Part shown: one piece after another, positions 8,819 through 19,639 of the stretch
Numbering within the stretch: the stretch's first letter is position 1
How the letters are laid out: every line of letters begins with the position of its first letter
Assembly: GCF_035046485.1 (NCBI RefSeq)
Contig: NC_085138.1
Location: forward strand, 342,500,263-342,564,262
Direction of reading: 5' to 3'
DNA length: 64,000 nucleotides
Source: Aedes albopictus
Lineage: Eukaryota > Arthropoda > Insecta > Diptera > Culicidae
Program-made: the position numbers and the translations under genes
Notes under the pieces: generated by a model
The model's database searches: none
What the model saw: the letters and a program-made list of their open reading frames with translations, nothing else
What the model was told of the DNA's origin: nothing

Positions 8819-11256
8819 GTGGACCACTGTGCATTGGTCACACAATATGGTCGCGCATGCCCCTCGGCTGTCGCTGTATGGATGCGCTCAAAACTTTCGA
8901 CAGTTATCACCACGCGTCGAAGTCGAACGCCGCGGCTCAACATCGAGCAACTTCGTAACGTGGCTCAAGACTACGCGCAACAGCTAGCAGTGGCCCTACC
9001 AACGGAAGAGCAGCTTGGCGCAGCTACACTAGAAGATGGCTGGAGGGACATCCGATCCGCCATAGGTAGTACTTCGGCTACAGCTCTAGGCTTCACGACT
9101 CCGAATCACAGAAACGACTGGTACGACGGCGAATGTGAACAGTTAAAAAACGGGAAGAATGCAGCATGGGCGAGAATGCTGCAATTCCGTACGAGAGCGA
9201 ACGAGGCGCGTTACAGATAGGCGCGGGACAGGCAGAACTCAGTCTTCCGGATGAAGAAGCGCTAGCAGGAAGAACGAGACCGCGAAGCGATGGAAGAGCT
9301 GTACCGCGCTAAGGACACACGAAAGTTCTACGAGAAGTTGCACCGCTCGCGCAGAGGCTTTGTGCCACAAGCCGACATGTGCCGAGGGAATATTCTCACG
9401 AGCGAGCGTGTGGTGGTCGAGAGGTGACGGCAGCATTACGATGAGCACCTCAATGGCGACGTTGCAAGTACCGAAGGTGGCGTGGTATCAGATCTAGGAG
9501 TATGTGCACAGGACGAAAGACTTCCGGCCTCTGACCTCCAAGAGATTGAGGAGGAGGTTGGCCGGTTGAAAAACAACAAAGCCGCTGCAGCAGACCAACT
9601 ACCAAGCGAGATTCTAAAATACGGTGAAGAAGCACTAAACTGGGTCATTACCGAGATTTGGGAGGAGGAAGTATTACCGGAGGGGTGGATGGAAGTGGAT
9701 CTACAAAAAGGGCGACAAGTTGGATTGCGGGAACTATCGTGCGATCACACTACTGAGCACTGCCTACAAGGTACTCTCAAATTTTATGCCGGCCGCGTCT
9801 ATCACCGATTGCAAGAGAGTTCGTGGGGCAATATCAGGCTGGATTCATGGGTGAACGCGCTACAATGGATCAGATGTTCGCCATCTGCCAGGTGTTGCAG
9901 AAATGCCGCGAATACAACGTGCCCACACATCACTTGTTCATCGATTTCAAATCGGCGTATGATACAATCGATCGAGAACAGCTATGGCAGATTATGCACG
10001 AATACGGATTCCCGGATAAACTGACACGGTTGATCAAGGCGACGATGGATCGAGTGATGTGCGTAGTTCGAGTATCAGGGACACTCTCGAGTCCCTTCGA
10101 ATCTCGCAGAGGGTTACGGCAAGGTGATGGTCCTTCGTGCTTGCTGTTCAACATTGCTTTAAAGAGTGTAATTAGGATAGCGGGGATAAACACGAGTGGA
10201 ACGATTTTCACGAAGTCCGTTCAGCTGCTTGGTTTCGCTGATGTTATTGATATTATTGCTCGTAAATTTGAGACGATGGCGGAAACATACATCCGACTAA
10301 TACAAACGTAACATCATTAATGTGTCGAAGACAAAGTACATGATGGAAAAGGGCTCCAGGGAATCACCGCGCCCGCCACCCCGAATTTATATCGACGGTG
10401 ATGAAATCGAAGCGGTTGAAGAATTCGTGTACTTGGGCTCACTGGTGACCGCCGACAACGACACCAGCAGAGAAATTCAGAGGCGCATTGTGGCAGGAAA
10501 TCGTTCTTACTTTGGACTCCGCAGAACTCTACGATCGAATAGAGTTCGCCGTAACACGAAGTTACCTAGCTACAAAACGCTGATTAGACCGGTCGTCCTC
10601 TATGGGCACGAAACATGGACCCTACGTGCAGGGGACCAACGCGCTCTTGGAGTTTTCGAACAGAAGGTGTTGCGTACCGTAAACCGGGGTTAAATTGATC
10701 TCTGGGTCGAAATTGATCAGACGTTTTTCGGTTAGATCAAGCACTTTTTACATAGTTTACTTCCAAGTATCGTAATGTAGGAATCCTATGCTTAATGATA
10801 TATGTTAGGAAACTATTTAAAAGATACTTTATCTACCGGAAAAACGACTGATCAATTTCAACCCGGAGATCAATTTGACCCCGGTTTACGGTACCATCTA
10901 CGGCGAAGTGCAGATGGAAGACGGGACTTGGAGAAGGCGAATGAACCACGAGCTGCATCAGCTGCTGAGAGAACCAACCATCGTCCATACTGCGAAAATC
11001 GGGAGGCTGCGGTGGGCGGGTCAAGTCATCAGGATGTCGGATAGCAACCCGACTAGAATGGTTCTCGAGAGTCATCCGACCGGTACAAGAAGACGTGGAG
11101 CGCAGCGAGCTAGGTGGGTCGACCAAGTGGAGGACGATCTGCGGACCCTACGCAGAGTGCAGAACTGGAGACAAACAGCCATGGACCGAGTGGAATGGAG
11201 ACGGCTACTATGTACAGCAGAGGCCACCCCGGCCTTAGCCTGATCGGTAAGGTAAG
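8819..11256 (+). pseudogene. RTE-like non-LTR retrotransposon, 5'-truncated and inactivated
   Basis: Segments in successive frames follow the family order. 8880-9430 holds the endonuclease/RT linker (NDWYDGEC, KNAAWARML). 9482-9700 is the RT entry (LKNNKAAAADQLPSEILKYG), 9823-10311 the RT core and 10322-10690 the thumb/C-terminal region (EFVYLGSLVTADNDTSREIQ, LYGHETWTL). After an inserted MITE, 10905-11243 gives WRRRMNHEL, GRLRWAGQVIRM and the end at PALA. The RT core has YQAGF, motif A FIDFKSAYDTIDR and motif B GLRQGDGPS. Motif C is FADV where the family has FADD, so a catalytic Asp is lost. Frameshifts lie near 9220-9480 and 9700-9820. It ends in GGTAAGGTAA at 11246-11255. The endonuclease domain is absent. 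Confidence 0.88.
10675..10893. mobile_element. 219-bp TA-flanked MITE inside the retrotransposon
   Basis: The ends are TACCGTAAACCGGGG and its complement, with paired internal motifs (TTAAATTGATCT, CGAAATTGATCA / TGATCAATTTCAAC, GATCAATTTGACC). It lies inside the post-RT coding region. Removing 217 nt (keeping one TA) restores the reading frame across the junction, from KVLRT to IYGEV, which shows the exact insertion site. Same family as 3405-4789 and 29771-29969. Confidence 0.9.
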
Positions 11257-12395
11257 CACATGAAAAAGACATGATATAGACATGAAATGACACTTTAAGC
11301 TAATTCAGGATTACATCCCGACCAGAAGCTCCTAACAAGATTATAACAAAATTATTACAACCGTTGTTAGAAATAACACAATTTGATGTTATTTTATTGT
11401 AAGGATTCGTATATGTGAATAGCCATAACAAAATTGTAACAAGATTTGTTATTATTTTTAAAACAAAATTATAACAGAACTTGTATTTTTTATTCAAACA
11501 GATGTATAACAGTATTTGTTACATTATGCTGATTAAAATAATTGCCCATAACAACATTTCGTAACACATTTTAGTAACAAATTAATTTCAAAATGTGTTT
11601 GGCTTTTTGTATTGACGCAAAATAGTTTGATCATTTCTGTAATATTGACCACTCGAGTCAAAAACCATAAAACAAAACTTATAGCATTCATTTAGAACAC
11701 AACGCTAAAATCGTCATATTTCAACAACCCCTCCCCTTCCGTTACGCTTGTTTGTATGAGCGACGCGTATTTTGGGGTTGGCATCATATTTGTTTAAAAA
11801 ATGCATCAGAGTTATCATTTAGTTATAATCTGCCAAAATCTTCCCAAACTAGCAGTGCTTTGAAGCTACTATCGTTATGTGAATTCATTGCCGTTGGGAT
11901 ATCACCATGGCTTTTCGAATGTAAATATTATTATCAATACAAACTGTAAGCTGGAATATAGCTGGAAATCAAATATTTCACAGCTATTCTTTTTCTTTAT
12001 TTTAGTTTCTTTTATTGTACTCTTATCCAAAACCGGAATAGTTCCCGGATGATGTGCCAATTGAATAAGAATCCTCACCAACATAACAGCTACTTTCGTT
12101 GCAGTGTTTTGTAGCGTTTCAAAGAACATTCTTTCTTCTGGAAGCTGTGGCGAAGAACCTGTTGACGCAACAGCACAGTATTTTCTAGAATCTAGATAAT
12201 GTAATGTCTTGTCTGGTGTGAAACAATACAAGTAAACATTGATAAACTTCCCTTTCGTCAGACCATTAGCTTTTATTCCTTCTCTGTTATCCTTAGTTTT
12301 GTATTCTTACGCGATAGATAGTCGGGTAAACAACGTGAAAAAAGGTTTGGAACATTTTATCAGACAGTTTTCAACTTTTTGTAGGATGTCAAAGA

Positions 12396-12646
12396 TACAG
12401 TAGACGTTCGATAACTGCAACATGTTAACGTTTCACTTAGCGAACAAAAATCCGATAACTGGAACGCCTGACAGTATCAACAAACCATAAACTGACGTGA
12501 ACTTCATCCGTCTGTTCATTTGGGCAAACATGGCGCACCATTTTGACATTTGGCGGTGCGATAACTGTAAATTTGTTGCACTTACCGGACTTCCAGTTAA
12601 AAAGCATTGTAGTTAAACCGCTTGCATTGACCGAACGTCTACTGTA
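12396..12646. mobile_element. 251-bp MITE, TACAGTAGACGTTCG ends
   Basis: TACAGTAGACGTTCGATAAC at the left and CGAACGTCTACTGTA at the right form the terminal inverted repeat, with TA as presumed target duplication. Internal motifs CGATAACTG and GCGAACA echo the ends. A longer relative lies at 63315-63710. Confidence 0.85.
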
Positions 12647-13152
12647 ATAACCTGTCTGAAAGTAACCGTTTCCGATATATTCGGAATTTAACTTCATGAG
12701 TCTTCGATGCTCGATGCTCCATCAACAACATTATGTTATTTTCAACACATTTGTATATCGCAAAAACAATCACTCAATTCATTGCGCGAACAGTTTGAAA
12801 GTTATAGAAAGATTGTGAACTTCTTCCTCGATTTTGTAGAAACAAATGAAGTTTCTAACGTGAAATGATGATAATGGGTTGATTTTATCGATAAACTCTT
12901 GAGTAAGAAAAAAGAAATACAACTTTGGAAAAAGTTTGTTTATTGTTTTAAACAAGCGTCATATCTGCGTGAGCATCCGTATCAACCAGATTCGGATTTC
13001 CTTTATAATGCTTTATCTGACGATAGCGATCGCCATTGATTCAATACAAATCGATATCGAAAATCTCTCACTGGTTGACCGGGATATCCAGGAAATTTGG
13101 CCGATAAAACCCTCAAGACGAAGAGAACAAACCTGACGATAATACCCAAAGT

Positions 13153-13696
13153 CTAGCACAACATGTGAAAAGGGCCTAAAGGCTCTTTGTAAACAAACAT
13201 GTTTCGGTCGCTGTAGGGCTCATCTTGATCCACCCACGCGCATCCACACACGCAAAAATGGCTACGCTCAAAAATGTGTTCGGCCTGCACATTTTTAGTA
13301 AACATCCATGCCACGCAAGGACTGTGTTGAAAACACACATTTTTTAAAACTGCTCGTACGCTCACATGAGCATGTATTTTGCAATAATTTGGATATGGCA
13401 ACCTCACTGGGTTTATAAACCACCTTCAAATACCAAAAAATATTGATATTTTGCAAAAATGTGAGCGTACGAGCAATTTTTGAAAATGTGTCTTTCCAAC
13501 ACAGTCCCTGTGCGGCATGGATGTTTACTAAAAAATGAGAGTTTTTATTTTAGAGAGTATGCTTATCAGAAAGAGTAATCTTCGGGCTATCTGTTAAGTG
13601 TGTTGTTGTCCGTGGGAGGATGAAGATGAGTCCTACAGCGACCGAAACATGTTTGTTTACAAAAAGCCTTTAGGCCCTTTTCACATGTTACGCTAG
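13153..13696. mobile_element. Inverted-repeat element, CTAGC..AACATGTG ends
   Basis: CTAGCACAACATGTGAAAAG at the left mirrors the right end CTTTTCACATGTTACGCTAG. The next stretch (GGGCCTAAAGGC, ACAAACATGTTTCGGTCGCT) and the inner GTTTACTAAAAA and GCTCGTACGCTCAC stretches are also inverted. The right arm has an extra insertion of about 100 bp (13540-13640). No coding sequence. Confidence 0.75.
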
Positions 13697-13952
13697 AAGT
13701 CATCTTAAACGATGGATGACCCCTTATGTGATAGATGCCATTTCATTGAATAAAATTTAAAAAAAATGTGGATTATAACTAAATTATATCTACAGCTGTT
13801 ATCATATCTGCATATGATATAATTGTGATAGATTAAAACAAAATCACTAATGACAAATCAAGTCTATTATACGTCAACGAGTTCAATGTGACGTCATACT
13901 ACCACCCTCGTGTGCGTTTGACAAACAAGCATTTGAATGAGGAAAATGGCAA

Positions 13953-14423
13953 TACCGTATGAACCCCGCTAATACGACACCGACTGTTGTCGTATAACCG
14001 GGGTAAACTTTTAATTCGACAAACTGGTCACCCTACACCACCATGCTCATTGAAATTTGGCAACTCTATTTTTGTTTTTGTTTTGATTTCCGGATTTGTT
14101 ATGAAAGATAATTTCATCAAATATTGTGGTGTCGCGAATGAAAAGCTCGTTCTTTCTACGATTGTTGCCACCCTCAGTTCATTCCGGTTGGTCTGCAGGC
14201 GGTTTGGGTGTTGAATAGCACCAACTCAGAACTTCCGAAATTTGCGGCTACAAGAGGAGTTGCTGCGGGTGCGAGTATAAGCGCAATATCAAACTGGTTT
14301 GAATTTACAGTGTAGATCGGTGTGACACTTGAACACTTTTTAATTCGACATGTGTCGTATAAGCGGGGTACGAATTAAAAAGTGTCGTATTAAAACGTGT
14401 CGAACCAGAGGGGTAAGACGGTA
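13953..14423. mobile_element. TA-flanked element, GTCGTATAA-CCGGGGTA family
   Basis: TACCGTATGAACCCCGC at the left and GGGGTAAGACGGTA at the right are inverted. Just inside, GTCGTATAACCGGGGTA and GTCGTATAAGCGGGGTACG repeat, together with AATTAAAAAGTGTCGTATT. A related sequence lies beside the hairpin at 30040-30294. The interior has no recognisable gene. Confidence 0.7.
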
Positions 14424-14466
14424 CGTAGAACCAGTAATGCTTCCATCACCGCCTTCTTCAAGTGTT

Positions 14467-14545
14467 GTGATGGCCTAATTGGCAGAGGCGTCAGATTGCT
14501 ACCGATGGTAGGTGTCTTGGTTCAAATCCCGTTCGGATCCGAAAC
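14467..14545 (+). mobile_element. tRNA-like sequence, probably the head of a SINE
   Basis: TGGCCTAATTGGC fits the Pol III box A and GGTTCAAATCC fits box B, about 45 bp apart. The T-stem pairs poorly (CTTGG against CCCGT) and no acceptor stem can be formed, so a functional tRNA is unlikely. The downstream SINE body is not defined. Confidence 0.5.
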
Positions 14546-14923
14546 TTTTAAAACATACTGGAAACTTTTTTTTATGTCACCTACTTTTCTAAAAATAGAA
14601 TAACACACTTAAAAATATTTACCCAAAAAATGAGTATAAAAATTTAGTTTTTACCCTAAAAGGTTGCCAAGGAATTATAACACAATTTGTTATAATTTTG
14701 TTTAATTCTACCATATTTCATGGAACAAGTTTTGTAATATTTTTGTTATGATCATAACAAAAGTTATTACATTTTTGTTCTTATCATATGGCAACTTTGT
14801 TAGAATTTCTGTTATTTTTACTACTAACGGTACATGTTTTATAACAACCCTTGTTATAAAAAATTATTGTTACAAAATAACACAGCTTGTTATAATTTTG
14901 TAATGTCCATCTAGTCGGGATTA

Positions 14924-16352
14924 CTTCACAATCAAGGTTTCACTTTCACAGAAATTTAAACACAAAAAAATATAGGCAATCAGTTATGGCATTCGATTGG
15001 AATAGGTCGTAAGTTTGCTGTGACTCCTAAGCAGATTCGACCTATTCAAATCGTTCTAATGGCTCAGTAGAGAATTTGCGTTTGACGAAAAGTTATCCCT
15101 GACTGGAGTGGGAATCATGATTTACCACTCTCCAAGACTTACGGAAAGCTTCTAGACGATTGACGCCGCTAGCATCACGGCCACAAACTCCACATGCTAG
15201 ATGAGGTATGAATTTTACAATCGCAACTACGCTTGTAACTACGCGTACGCTCATTGACACTGTGGCAGAGCGCTGGCCCTGTTTTGGACAGCCGAAACCT
15301 AAATTGTTCTGGATATTCATCGTAGAGGTTTAGTGTCTTTAGAGAAGTGGTTTATTTTTACTAAAATCCTGCTACGTAATATTTGATCTAGATCAGTTTT
15401 ATCTTTTTACAGAAGCGTCCTGGAAGAAAATTTTCTTCTGCAAAGTTGTTCATTCTACCATTTTTAACATTTCTTTCGAAAACCCCGTACTCTAAAATGT
15501 ACACAAATGACACAGTGGATCACTTTACCAAATTGTCGATAAAATCGATTTTGATAATTTTTCAAGTAATAAAAAAAAAAGTATGCTAACGTTAGGTTAT
15601 CAAAAATATATAAGAGAAAGTTTATTCCATAACAAAATCCTACATAATCTCGAAAATTAGAGGTATTAGAGGTGTTTTGTCATGAAGCTGCCGGTGGCAG
15701 CAGCTATTTTTTAGCCAAAACATTTCAATACTACTTAGCATCGAAATAGTGGGAACAGAAAAGTAGCGTAACACGGGGCTTTTGTTATACACTATAGTAT
15801 GAAATCATCACGAAAATGGCGGCACGTATAAAAAGGCAAAGGCTGCCTTTGCGAGTTAAAGAAATGTATGGAATAACAATCAGATTAGTCGACGCACCAA
15901 AGCCCGAATGTTCAATTCAAACGTGGAATCTGTGCTGCTATTATCATGTTTTAGCCAGTGAAACCTGGTGTGTATCAGTGGAGAACACTCATCGGCTGAA
16001 TGTCTTCATGCCGGCAGTATATAAAGCGGAGGTAGCTTGGCCAAACTCTACGCAGAAGTAGGAACGAAATCTGCAAGCAAGCGTTAGATTGGAACTCAGC
16101 AGAACATCGTAGCAGAAGTAGGCACTGAGGCTCCTGGCGGCCAGCCTCAACAAGGAATTGAAGGATGTCATCAGATATTTGATCTGGTTAAGGCGTTGAT
16201 GGGCAAATGCCTATATAAACGGATTTTCAATCGCTAAAAACAGATGGAGAACCAGCAGTGCAAATGCTTGCATTGATATTACATATATATTGAAATAATC
16301 CAAACTTCAAACAGAATTCATTACTGAAAAGTCAGTTTCGTCAGCAACTCTT
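14924..16352. other. Intergenic between the astacin paralogues, no gene recognised
   Basis: Mostly AT-rich. A frame of 81 codons at 15816-16061 on the plus strand (MAARIKRQRLPLRVKEMYG...) has no motif I recognise and no matching repeat elsewhere in the window. It could be a chance frame. No TIR pair found. Confidence 0.4.
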
Positions 16353-17284
16353 TCAACAGTATCCACAAGGATACATTATGTTCAGCTTACGAATATCCTT
16401 CAAGCTCATCTCATTGCGCTGTCCTAAGGTGTGGTTTTTGTTCTAAAATATGACGAGTTTTAAATGTATTACCAGTATTCAGAAAAACACATCCATACCT
16501 TCGGAATAATAGTGTCCAATCCATTGTGACTAAAATGCTTCGGTCCAAAGTGCATGATGCTTTCCTCGTCGAACGGAATACCATGGTTCGGCAAAACACG
16601 TCCCTCGTGTATCTGGAAGCACCGAACATGTTCCGGTCGAACGTTCTCCCAGTTCACGTCCAAATAGTAGTCACGATCTTGTTGGTTGGTCACGTGTCCT
16701 AAGCCAAGTACGTGCAACAGCTGATGAATGATGGCTCCTTCGAACATGCACTCGCTTGGGGAAATGTTCATGCGGTTTAGACCCCTGTTACGCCCGAGCG
16801 TTGACCAACATCCGGACGATTCCCCGGAAATAAACAGATAGTCGCGCTCTTGCTTCTTCGGGACAAAGCGTATTGTGCTGACAACTTCGATTTTGGTCAT
16901 AGCCTCTCGAATTAGTTTGGCGTTATCGTGGGCTGAAATTGAGCAAATTTTAATGGTATTTCAACACATTTCATTGATTGTCGATCATTACTCAAAGTGT
17001 CGGCTTCAATTACATACGGCACCTGATTGTTGGCCCACTTATCCACTTCCGTTACCACTGGATTCCGCCCGGAAATGATCGTTTCCTGTTGCCGCTCCGT
17101 AAGAATCATATCACCTTCAAAGTTACCGGTTCTAATTTCACAATCGTAGTCATCTGTTGAGAAACAAAGATACTTTTACACCTGCATACGTAATTATTCT
17201 TGCTAAAACAAACTTACATTCTTGCGAATGATCTGGCATGACCAGAAGCACCAACAACAACGAAGCCAAACGGTGCAGCTCCAT
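16353..17284 (-). CDS. Astacin-family metalloprotease-like protein 2, predicted catalytically inactive (4 exons, 250 aa)
   Basis: Exons 17284-17218, 17153-16992, 16932-16499 and 16442-16353 join in frame with GT-AG introns of 64, 59 and 56 nt (753 nt including TGA). The second, third and fourth exons have exactly the lengths of those in the gene at 914-1863 (162, 434, 90). MELHRLASLLLVLLVMPDHS is a signal peptide; then come the FEGD switch motif, VPYVI, SSGCWS and the zinc helix H146-Q-L-L-H150-V-L-G-L-G-H156. DRDYYLDVNW, SIMHF205, LGQR, SLKDI and YPCGYC follow. As in its paralogue the catalytic Glu is Gln (Q147), the Met-turn Tyr is Phe (F205), and TCIRF is STIRF. By my count the two differ at 23 of 145 residues of exon 3. 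No stops or frameshifts. No AATAAA close to the stop. Confidence 0.9.
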
Positions 17285-17316
17285 TTCGGTTGTCCTTAGG
17301 TTGCTTTATTGTACCG

Positions 17317-17345
17317 AACTGATCATCCCATAAGTAGATTTTATA
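17317..17345 (-). promoter_or_regulatory. TATA box and initiator of astacin-like gene 2
   Basis: TATAAAA at 17345-17339 and TCAGTT at 17322-17317 (arthropod initiator consensus TCAGTY) are spaced as in a standard TATA/Inr core promoter. The start would be about 35 nt before the ATG at 17284, giving a very short 5' UTR. Confidence 0.65.
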
Positions 17346-17960
17346 TCTCCGGCTTGAAATTCGGAAGTAACGTAAATGAACGTAAGAAATACCCGGAATC
17401 GCTACGGCTGTCACACTGAATTTATTGTCGGTGAGATTGCGACGTCGTCGCTAGCCAAAGTGGAACAAACCAAAATTTGATTTTAAATGTGGTTTTAATT
17501 TTGGTCTAGGGGTGGAGGGGGTAAAGTGAACAGGTGGGGTAAAATGGACATGGTACAGTTTCATGGCTTTTATTATTTTTTAAAAATGTTTTAACGATTG
17601 AAGCTTATGCCTAAGCATGAATTATTATACTTTTGCTGATCTTGAACATTAAAATCAAATAAACCACTTCATAATGACAAAAACTTTAAAAATCACGTGA
17701 AAAATCAAAAATGATGTAAAATCTGCTTATCATTGCTAAGGTTTTTTTCGTAAGTTATTTTATAATTATTACAAGTTTATATTTAAACGAAAAAAAAATT
17801 AAGTTTTGGAAATAATTGCAACATAATCAGACGGTGGGGGTAAAATGGATAATCGATTCAAATTGCACCAAAATTTCATCTTTTTTTTGCAAACTCCAGA
17901 ATCATCAGCCGTCATACATATCGTGATATAGTTGAAGTAAAAAATCATAAAAAATATTTT

Positions 17961-18136
17961 TTTTTATCTGTATTAACGAGATTTTTAGCCCTGGGCTAGT
18001 TCATCTCGGGACCCACGCTTTACTTCCCTTCCGAAGGAAGAACACGCTTTTTGCGAGTTTGTCGGGAGTGGGATTCGATCCCAGGTCCTCGGCGTGATAG
18101 TCACGTGCTTTAACCATCACACCAGGTCCGCTCCCC
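17961..18136 (-). mobile_element. tRNA-derived SINE, second family, with 15-bp target duplication
   Basis: On the minus strand the head reads GGAGCGGACCTGGTGTGATG with a box A-like TGGTGTGATGGTTA and a box B GGGATCGAATCCCA. The body ends AATCTCGTTAATACAGAT. A perfect 15-bp duplication CATAAAAAATATTTT flanks it (17946-17960 and 18137-18151). A second copy is at 34045-34225. Not a functional tRNA, since the tRNA-like part continues into a SINE body. Confidence 0.85.
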
Positions 18137-18454
18137 CATAAAAAATATTTTATATCTACAAAATATCATTTTCATACAAAACAGTGCTTGTTTTTTACAC
18201 TATTTTTACAATAACTATTTAAGTGTGTTTCAAAGTTTGCATTAAAAGTTTAAAAACATCAAAATAAAGGTATCGTATGAAATTTGATAGTTTGCATTTA
18301 AAACTATAGAAATAATATGCTGTTATTTAACTTTTTACGACTTGTTCATTTTACCCCATCGATTGTCCGTTTTACCCCCGCCGATTTTTTTCACGCTTGT
18401 TTTATGCACGATTTGTTGAAGAAAATAATCAAAGAAAACAATATTTTTTAAATG

Positions 18455-19639
18455 TACCGTCTAGGCGCCATTCACCGTGTGTCTTCGAATATTTTTTCAT
18501 TATTTCTATATTATGATTGAATGATATGACAATTTCCCTTCTATTTCACCAATACAACACTAATTTATTGTTACCATGTCAAAACGCTCATTAGAAACAT
18601 TTAAAAGTATCATTTTGACACTAAAGTGTGTTTACATGAAGCGGGTTTCTGCTCGTTCACTGCATTCATAGTGAAAAAACGAAAACTGCGCTAAGGTGAT
18701 TTAAGGCGAAACTGGATCCATTTCCTCACTTTTTGGTTTTTGATTTTTCATAAAATAACGAAGCAATATATTCAAAATCGGTTTTCGTGCACATGTAGTG
18801 TATGGATCAGGGTATCTCCTGATGTTTTTTCGTGGTGGAAAATGTTTTTCGTTTTTGCAGAAACCATTTTTGAATAAAATTTCACAAAAAAATGGTTTCT
18901 GCAAAAATTGAAAACTTTTTCCACCACAAAAAAATTCAGAAGATACATTGATCCATGCTCTACATGTGCACGAAAACCGATTTTGAAAATATTGCTTCGT
19001 TATTTAATGAAAAATCAAAAACCAAAAAAAATGAGAAAATGCTTCCAGTTTCGCCTTAAGCGATAAACTAAATGTAGTAACGTTTTTATTTCACCAAGAA
19101 GCAATTAAATTCACATATCAGATATGTATTTTGCATTACCGAAGTAAGTTTAACAAGAAAGTACGATTACTCGTATTTTTAATTGAAACAAAAAGGCACG
19201 GTAAATGGGTACCCTAAAAATCAATGGTCTCCATTCACCGTGCCCCATATTGTCCCATATATCTAGAAAAAATCGAAAATTTGAACATTCGTTTTTCTAA
19301 TAAAATCTTGCAAGTTATTACTTGAAATGAATTTATACGAAGAAAATTTCCTTGGCTGGGGTGTTTTGATCATTTTTAAACAAAGTAGAATAAAATTTCT
19401 CATACACGGTGAATGGTGACCTACCACGGAATTAGGCGACCCTACTACCCTTTACTAATTGTACTATATCACCAAATTTTGTGAAAAATTTTCTACTTCT
19501 GTGGGTATTGCTTTAATTTTAACCTATAATGAAGGCAATTAAAAGCGGCACCAACAATGATTATGAGACTGGTGTCAAATGACAGCCCTTATTTGCCCCG
19601 AATCCTCTTAGATCCACGGTGAATGGTGCCTTGACGGTA
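18455..19639. mobile_element. TA-flanked element, ACGGTGAATGGTGCC family
   Basis: TACCGTCTAGGCGCCATTCA at the left mirrors the right end TGAATGGTGCCTTGACGGTA. Internal copies of CCATTCACCGTG and CACGGTGAATGGTG occur near 19230-19245 and 19407-19420. It contains the 359-bp hairpin at 18701-19059 and lies within 17512-19771. Confidence 0.75.
18701..19059. mobile_element. 359-bp hairpin MITE with TTAA ends
   Basis: TTAAGGCGAAACTGG at the left and CCAGTTTCGCCTTAA at the right begin a near-perfect inverted repeat with arms of about 165 bp and a spacer of about 30 bp (18863-18895). TTAA at both ends is the target signature of piggyBac-type transposases, so this is probably a piggyBac-related MITE (inference). 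Confidence 0.8.

Larger units (their letters stand above)
11317..14919. mobile_element. Large foldback-type element or composite, CCCGAC termini with ATAACAAA-rich arms
   Basis: The left end CCCGACCAG (11317) and the right end CTAGTCGGG (ending 14919) are inverted. Both are followed by about 250 bp filled with short palindromic motifs such as ATAACAAAATTGTAAC and TTGTTATAATTTTGT. The interior holds three further nested elements (12396-12646, 13153-13696, 13953-14423). It could be one element with distant ends or two solo copies facing each other. Similar CCCGAGCA-ended elements lie at 28080-29680 and 62793-63300. Confidence 0.5.

Noticed and set aside
14467..14545. Functional tRNA gene
   Set aside because: Box A and B fit, but the T-stem pairs poorly and no acceptor stem forms; more likely a SINE head.
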